DNA from: Acidobacteriota bacterium
GTDB lineage: Bacteria; Acidobacteriota; UBA4820; DSQY01
Assembly (NCBI GenBank): GCA_021778515.1
Contig: JAJYCJ010000009.1
Coordinates: 1 to 56,398, forward strand
DNA: 56,398 bases
Direction of reading: 5' to 3'
The position numbers were made by a program, and so were the translations under genes. The notes beneath the pieces are model-generated. The model made no database searches and was not told where the DNA came from. It worked only from the letters and a program-made list of their open reading frames with translations. Positions 51,895-56,398 of this stretch are shown here, piece by piece. Numbering within the stretch: position 1 is the stretch's first letter; each line of letters opens with the position of its first letter.

Positions 51895-54159
51895 GTGTCG
51901 CGCCACCAGAGGTTTCTCCATTGGATAGACCAGGTGGCGGAGCCCTTCCTGCACGAATGGGTGAGCGGCATCCAACGCGAGATCCCGGCCTACGTGGGGA
52001 TGGAGGCCTCGGGCATCCACGCCCAGGTGAGCCGCCACCTCGCGGCCCTGCGGTACTACTGGGACCACGGCACCCAGAACCTCATGTTCGACTTCTACAG
52101 CGAGCTCGCTCGCCGCCGGCTGTCGGAACAGATCCGCCTGACCGACGTCTCCCGCGCCGTGGCGGTGGGGGAGCGCCTCCTGCTCGAGCGCCTGGCCACC
52201 TCCCGCCTTCCCGGCAAGGAGACCTTCCGCGAACTGGTCACGGACACCTTCCGCGAGGGCTCCTACATCCTCCTGGAATGCTATCAGGCGGCCGTGGAGG
52301 AGCGGGCCGCGTCGGCGCAGGCCAAGATCGCGGCCACCGAAGCGGATGCGGCCAAGACCTGGGAGGAGTATGGACTGCTGAATCAGATCCTCTCCGGCAT
52401 CGACGTGGGCATCGTGCTCCTGGACGCCGAGCTCAAGGTCGTCTGGCTGAACGCGACCATGCCCAAGGAGCTCTTGCGCGTCCGCCCCGAGTTGGCCGTG
52501 GGCCGGCCCTGCCAGGAGGTCCTCGCGCACGAGGCTGCGGAGTGTTCGCGGTGCTCCGTCTGCAACGTCCTGGAGGGCTCCAAGCCCATGCGCCATCTCG
52601 TCCGCGCCAAGGCGGGCGAGCGGATGCGCGACTTCCTCAAGATCACGCGGCCCATTTCGGGCGGGCAGCTGAAGGGAAGGCACGCCATCGAGATCTACCT
52701 GGACATCACGGCTCAGCAGGACACCCTGCGGGCCCTGGCGCGGACGCAGGAACTCGTGCGGAATATCTTCAACTCCTCCGTCAACGGCATCATCTCCACC
52801 GACCTGAAGGGCAGGATCACCCTCTTCAACCGGACGGCGGAAAGCATCTTCGGCTACGCAGAATCGGAGGTGCTCCGCAAGCCGGTTGCGGATTTCTACC
52901 AGCGCGGGAGGCCGGACGCCGACCGCGTCATGAGGATGCTGCTGAAACGGGAGGTCTGGCCCGACGTGGAGACGGCCTTCAAGTCCAAGTCGGGTGAGTT
53001 CGTCCCCATCCGCGTGACCTTTTCTCTGCTGAAGGACGAACAGGGCAAGCTGATCGGCACCATGGGGTTCTGCAACGACCTCCGGGTGGAGGAGGCGCTC
53101 AAGAAGGAGGTGGCCAGCCGGGACCAGTACCTCCTGTCCATCCTGCAGTCCTCCATGGATGGCCTGGTCACGCTGGACGCAAGGGGTAGGATCGCCTCCT
53201 GGAACCGCGGGGCGAGCGCCCTTTTTGGGGTGGAGGCCAAGGATGCGCTGGGCCACCCCATTGAGGATTTTCTGCCCGCGGGCGCCATCCAGGAGATGCC
53301 CAGCGGCCAGGAGCCGCGTGGCACCATGCGATTCGAGGCCCGCATTCCGCAGGACTGCGACTGCTACACGGACCTGCTCGTGACCCGGACGGAGATCCAG
53401 GACCCCATCGGAGGCGAACCGGGCGCCTCGCTGGTCCTGAAGGAGGTCACCGAGCTCAAACGGCTCCAGCGCGAGTTGTCCCAGGCCGAGCACCTGGCGG
53501 AGATCGGCCGCCTGGCCGCGAGCGTGGCGCACGAGATCAAAAACCCCATCGCCGGGCTCAAGGGTGCCATGGAGATGATGCGGGGGGTGCACGTGCCAGG
53601 TGACCCCCGGTTCGCCCTCTTTCAGGAGGCCTTCCAGCAGCTGAGGCGGCTGGACAGCCTCGTGAAGGACCTGTTGGCCTTCGCCAAGCCCGTCATCCTT
53701 CGACGGGAACCCCTGCCGCTCGCGCTGGTGGTGGAATCGTCCCTCCCCTTCGTCCAGGAGAGCGCCGCGGACGCCGGGGTGGAGCTATCCCAATCCATCC
53801 CCGACGACCTTCCGAACGCTCTCGCCGATCCCCAGCAGATCCAGCAGGTGCTGGTCAACCTGATCCTCAACGCCATCCAGGCTGTGCCGGTACCGGGCGG
53901 ATCGGTCCGCGTGTCGGCCCGGCAGTGCGGCGGGGAGCTCGCCCTGGAGGTGAGCGACACCGGCGCCGGGATCCCACCGCAGGCTCAGAAGCAGATCTTC
54001 CAGCCCTTCTTCACGACCAAGCACATCGGAACGGGCCTGGGGCTGTCGATCGTCCAGCGCATCATTAACGCCCACGGGGGCCGTATCGAGGTGGCCTCCC
54101 GAGTGGGAAAGGGAACCACCTTCACCGTCTATTTGCCCGCTGACGCACGGAGTGCCTGA
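51895..54159 (+). CDS. Triple-PAS sensor histidine kinase
   Basis: This 754-residue soluble kinase has an all-helical N-terminal region (1-150) resembling the RsbRD-type sensor domain. Three PAS-like domains follow at about 161-275, 287-400 and 410-525. The first PAS contains a C217-x-x-C220-x-x-C223 cluster that could hold a metal or act as a redox switch. The dimerisation domain carries H546 (VAHEIKNPIAGLKG), and the ATPase domain has NLILNAIQAV, DTGAGIP and TGLGLSIV. It is in the same transcription direction as the two acyl-CoA genes and overlaps the NtrC-type regulator gene by one base. Confidence 0.9.
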   Translation: MSRHQRFLHWIDQVAEPFLHEWVSGIQREIPAYVGMEASGIHAQVSRHLAALRYYWDHGTQNLMFDFYSELARRRLSEQIRLTDVSRAVAVGERLLLERLATSRLPGKETFRELVTDTFREGSYILLECYQAAVEERAASAQAKIAATEADAAKTWEEYGLLNQILSGIDVGIVLLDAELKVVWLNATMPKELLRVRPELAVGRPCQEVLAHEAAECSRCSVCNVLEGSKPMRHLVRAKAGERMRDFLKITRPISGGQLKGRHAIEIYLDITAQQDTLRALARTQELVRNIFNSSVNGIISTDLKGRITLFNRTAESIFGYAESEVLRKPVADFYQRGRPDADRVMRMLLKREVWPDVETAFKSKSGEFVPIRVTFSLLKDEQGKLIGTMGFCNDLRVEEALKKEVASRDQYLLSILQSSMDGLVTLDARGRIASWNRGASALFGVEAKDALGHPIEDFLPAGAIQEMPSGQEPRGTMRFEARIPQDCDCYTDLLVTRTEIQDPIGGEPGASLVLKEVTELKRLQRELSQAEHLAEIGRLAASVAHEIKNPIAGLKGAMEMMRGVHVPGDPRFALFQEAFQQLRRLDSLVKDLLAFAKPVILRREPLPLALVVESSLPFVQESAADAGVELSQSIPDDLPNALADPQQIQQVLVNLILNAIQAVPVPGGSVRVSARQCGGELALEVSDTGAGIPPQAQKQIFQPFFTTKHIGTGLGLSIVQRIINAHGGRIEVASRVGKGTTFTVYLPADARSA

Positions 54160-55526
54160 TGGCGAAAGAGAGAATCCTGCTCGTCGAGGACGAGAAGCTC
54201 ATCCGATGGTCACTTGCCAACCGCCTCACCAAGGAAGGATACGTGGTGGCCGAGGTGGACCGCGGCAGCGACGCGCTCAAGGCCCTGGAGGAGCAGGAGA
54301 TCGATCTGATCCTGCTGGACTACCGCCTGCCCGACATGGACGGCCTCCAGCTCCTCAAGATCGTGGGGCCCAAGTTCAGGGACCTGCCGGTGATCATGAT
54401 GACGGCCTACTCGACCGTCGAGAGCGCCATCGAGGCCATGAAACTGGGGGCCTTCGACTACCTCAACAAGCCCTTCGAGATCGAGGAGCTCCTGGTGACG
54501 ATCCAGAAGGCCCTGGAAACCACCTCCCTGAAGCGCGAGCTGGGGCGCTACCGGCGGGCGCAGGAAGAGCGCTTCGGCATGGGCAACCTGGTGGGCCGCA
54601 ACGCCCGGATCGTGGAAGTGTTCGAGCTGGTCAAGAAGATCGCCGCCTCCTCGGCGACGACGGTGCTCCTCCAGGGCGAGAGCGGAACGGGCAAGGACCT
54701 GCTCGCCAACACCATCCACTACGCCAGCGACAGGGCCAAGAAGCCCTTCATGAACCTCACCTGCTCGGCGCTTCCCGAAGCGCTTCTGGAGAGTGAGCTC
54801 TTCGGCCACGAGCGAGGAGCATTCGAGGACGCCAAGGCGGCCAAGAAGGGGCTCTTCGAGCTGGCCGACGGGGGCACGGTGTTTCTGGATGAGATCGGGG
54901 AGATCGGCCCCAACCTTCAGTCCAAGGTTCTGCGGTTTCTCGAGGACCGCACCTTCAAGCGGGTAGGAGGAACGGTGGACATCCGCGTGGACGTCCGCAT
55001 CGTGGCGGCGACCAACGCCAACCTCGACCAGGCCGTCTCGGAAGGCCGGTTCCGCAAGGACCTCTACTACCGCCTCAAGGTGATCCCCATCGTGCTGCCG
55101 CCCCTCAGGGAGCGGCCCGAAGACGTCCCTCTGCTGGTGAAGCACTTCATCGACCACTTCAACCGGGAGTTCAAGAAGGGCACCCGCGGCGTAAGCCACG
55201 CGGCCATGCAGGCCCTCATGGAGTACCCTTGGCCGGGGAACATCCGCGAGCTCAAGAACCTCATCGAACGGGTCATGATCCTGGAGAACAAGGAGATCAT
55301 CGACCTCCCCGACCTGCCCAGGGAGATTCTGGTGCAGGAGCCCTACCAGCCCGTGGAGCAGACGTTCACCCTGCCGCCGGGAGGCGTGGTGCTGGAAGAC
55401 GTGGAGAGGAGCCTCATCGAGCAGGCCCTCAAGCGCACCGGCGGGAACCAGACCAGGGCCGCGCGCCTGCTCGGCCTCACCCGGGACACCCTCCGCTACC
55501 GGCTCAAGAAGTACGACCTGGAGTAG
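54159..55526 (+). CDS. NtrC-type AAA+ response regulator lacking GAFTGA
   Basis: This 455-residue regulator has a receiver with D54, T82 and K104. Its AAA+ domain has an intact Walker A GESGTGKD (173-180) and Walker B VFLDEIG. The sigma-54 contact loop GAFTGA is replaced by GAFEDA at 220-225. The C-terminal Fis-type helix-turn-helix [23 protein letters not shown] is normal. Without the Thr-Gly of GAFTGA it probably cannot remodel sigma-54 polymerase, so it may be a sigma-70 activator or repressor. It is paired with the triple-PAS kinase by a one-base overlap. Confidence 0.9.
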   Translation: MAKERILLVEDEKLIRWSLANRLTKEGYVVAEVDRGSDALKALEEQEIDLILLDYRLPDMDGLQLLKIVGPKFRDLPVIMMTAYSTVESAIEAMKLGAFDYLNKPFEIEELLVTIQKALETTSLKRELGRYRRAQEERFGMGNLVGRNARIVEVFELVKKIAASSATTVLLQGESGTGKDLLANTIHYASDRAKKPFMNLTCSALPEALLESELFGHERGAFEDAKAAKKGLFELADGGTVFLDEIGEIGPNLQSKVLRFLEDRTFKRVGGTVDIRVDVRIVAATNANLDQAVSEGRFRKDLYYRLKVIPIVLPPLRERPEDVPLLVKHFIDHFNREFKKGTRGVSHAAMQALMEYPWPGNIRELKNLIERVMILENKEIIDLPDLPREILVQEPYQPVEQTFTLPPGGVVLEDVERSLIEQALKRTGGNQTRAARLLGLTRDTLRYRLKKYDLE

Positions 55527-55560
55527 GGCAGGGACGTGGTGGCGAGCGGCCGGAAGGGCG

Positions 55561-56280
55561 GTGGCCGCGCCTCGATCAGCCCCCGTCCCGGCATCACGAA
55601 TCTCGCGGAGGGCGCCTCTCATAGAAGCCATCATCTTCGATCTGGACGGGACCCTCGTGGACAGCCAGGGGGACATCCTGCGGGCCTACGAGGCCTCCTT
55701 CGATGCCATCGGGGTACCGCTTCCCCCGCGGGAGCGGCTTCTCTCCACCATCGGAACCCGACTGGAGGAGTGCTTCGCCCAGCTCCTGGGAGACCCGGCC
55801 ATGGGCCCCGAGGGGGCCCGCCACTTCCGCGCCTGGTATGAAGCCCACTGCCTCGACAGCACCCGCCCCTTCGCCGGCGTGGATGCCTCTCTCAGGAGCC
55901 TGGCCGGCGAGGTACCCATGGCCGTGTGCACGATGAAGAAGGGACCCTATGCCCGGAAGGTGGTCGCGGGACTGGGCTGGGAAGGCCTGTTCGACGAGGT
56001 GCTGGGCGCCGAGGAGGGGTTCCCCGCGAAGCCAGACCCGGCCATGCTCCTGGAGCTCTGCCGGCGGCTGGAGGTGACGCCCGGAGAGGCCGCCTTCGTG
56101 GGGGACACCCGCCTGGATTTCCTCACGGCAAGGGCCGCGCGGTGCCCCTTCCACTTCGCCGCCTGGGGTTACGGAGGGATCTCGTCTCTGGATGGCCTCA
56201 CCGCGCGCAGCATACTTCGATCGCCCTCGGAGCTGGCCGGACTCCGCGCCGTCCGTGATCAGCCCAAATCCCGCGATTGA
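55561..56280 (+). CDS. HAD-superfamily hydrolase (phosphoglycolate phosphatase-like)
   Basis: This 239-residue protein has the HAD motifs FDLDGTLVDSQGD (nucleophile and acid Asp), CTMKKGPYARKVVAGLG in the Thr/Ser position, the K of AKPDPAMLL and GDTRLDFLTARAA. It is likely a small-molecule phosphatase of the Gph type. The GTG at 55561 begins a 20-residue variable N-terminus. The last five residues (PKSRD) and the stop codon come from the end of repeat copy D, so the native C-terminus was probably altered by insertion. Confidence 0.85.
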   Translation: MAAPRSAPVPASRISRRAPLIEAIIFDLDGTLVDSQGDILRAYEASFDAIGVPLPPRERLLSTIGTRLEECFAQLLGDPAMGPEGARHFRAWYEAHCLDSTRPFAGVDASLRSLAGEVPMAVCTMKKGPYARKVVAGLGWEGLFDEVLGAEEGFPAKPDPAMLLELCRRLEVTPGEAAFVGDTRLDFLTARAARCPFHFAAWGYGGISSLDGLTARSILRSPSELAGLRAVRDQPKSRD

Positions 56281-56398
56281 AATGCGGGTGGCTTCGGCTA
56301 TGGTTCAGGTTCACGGGGGGGAGACATTGTCTCTTGGGCGGGGAGGGCCATTCCCTCCCCGCCCCCCGGGCAAAGCCCGCTGGGGCCCCCCCCCACCC
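56263..56398 (-). mobile_element. MITE-like repeat, copy D (partial, cut by the window end)
   Basis: This copy starts CCCAAATCCCGCGATTG at 56263 and continues in the same orientation as copy B. Within the visible 136 bases it lacks the extra 53-base module, like copy A. The left end lies inside the HAD gene frame and supplies its stop codon. The right end and any target duplication lie outside the window. Confidence 0.82.

Overview
This window is a GC-rich bacterial chromosome segment with densely packed genes on both strands. It holds housekeeping operons, many signalling proteins and few obviously acquired genes apart from one small transposable-element family. Gene content suggests a member of the Acidobacteriota or a related GC-rich lineage: an S55-type peptidase next to a propeller protein, an M1 aminopeptidase with HEAT-like repeats, a DAK2-DegV fusion, DUF3467 and DUF4321 proteins, DUF4388/PilZ/EAL signalling and many NtrC-type regulators. 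That assignment is an inference from gene families; no rRNA or tRNA gene was seen.

Layout. 0-2 kb: the 3' end of xseA, two small conserved genes and maf. 2-4.4 kb, minus strand: a sigma-54 activator, a short degenerate histidine kinase resembling ChpT, and a single-domain receiver, joined by 4-base overlaps. 4.5-10.3 kb, minus strand: the translation and isoprenoid block rplM-rpsI, rpsB-tsf, pyrH-frr-ispD-ispF. A terminator and a MITE-like repeat separate tsf from pyrH. 10.5-17 kb: three large genes (S55 peptidase, propeller protein, M1 aminopeptidase), the first two with export signals. 17-25 kb, minus strand: methyltransferase, zinc-ribbon protein, uvrC, a second repeat copy, a Lys/Ala-rich histone H1-like gene, plsY, a DAK2-DegV fusion and a FecR-domain protein. 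25-28.5 kb: an OPT transporter and an unrecognised gene.

28.6-33.7 kb is the most distinctive region. Two operons each begin with a canonical -24/-12 (sigma-54) promoter. The first encodes a cysteine-rich receiver protein, a GAF/PAS histidine kinase and a sigma-54 activator. The second encodes a lone receiver and an EAL phosphodiesterase. Candidate activator half-sites (GTCTC/GAGAC) lie upstream of both promoters. The likely logic is a Cys-linked or metal-linked phosphorelay that switches on c-di-GMP hydrolysis through sigma-54. A third repeat copy follows. c-di-GMP themes recur in a PilZ protein (38.7 kb) and in an MshEN-containing GspE-like pseudo-ATPase (47 kb).

34-43 kb: an AbrB-like/DUF4388 protein, anmK with a peptide-binding lipoprotein, PilZ, etfBA, fabF and acpP. 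43-48.7 kb: a PhoB/PhoR-type pair, a YwiC-like membrane protein, small zinc and CoA-binding proteins, a secreted protein and the GspE pseudo-ATPase. 48.8-56.4 kb: an HU-family gene, an acyl-CoA carboxylase beta subunit with an enoyl-CoA hydratase (leucine-degradation style), a triple-PAS kinase with an NtrC-type regulator that has lost GAFTGA, and a HAD phosphatase whose stop codon is supplied by a fourth repeat copy running off the window end.

The dispersed repeat (four copies) has 17-bp terminal inverted repeats and 4-5 bp direct repeats at the three copies whose flanks can be read, so it behaves as a MITE.
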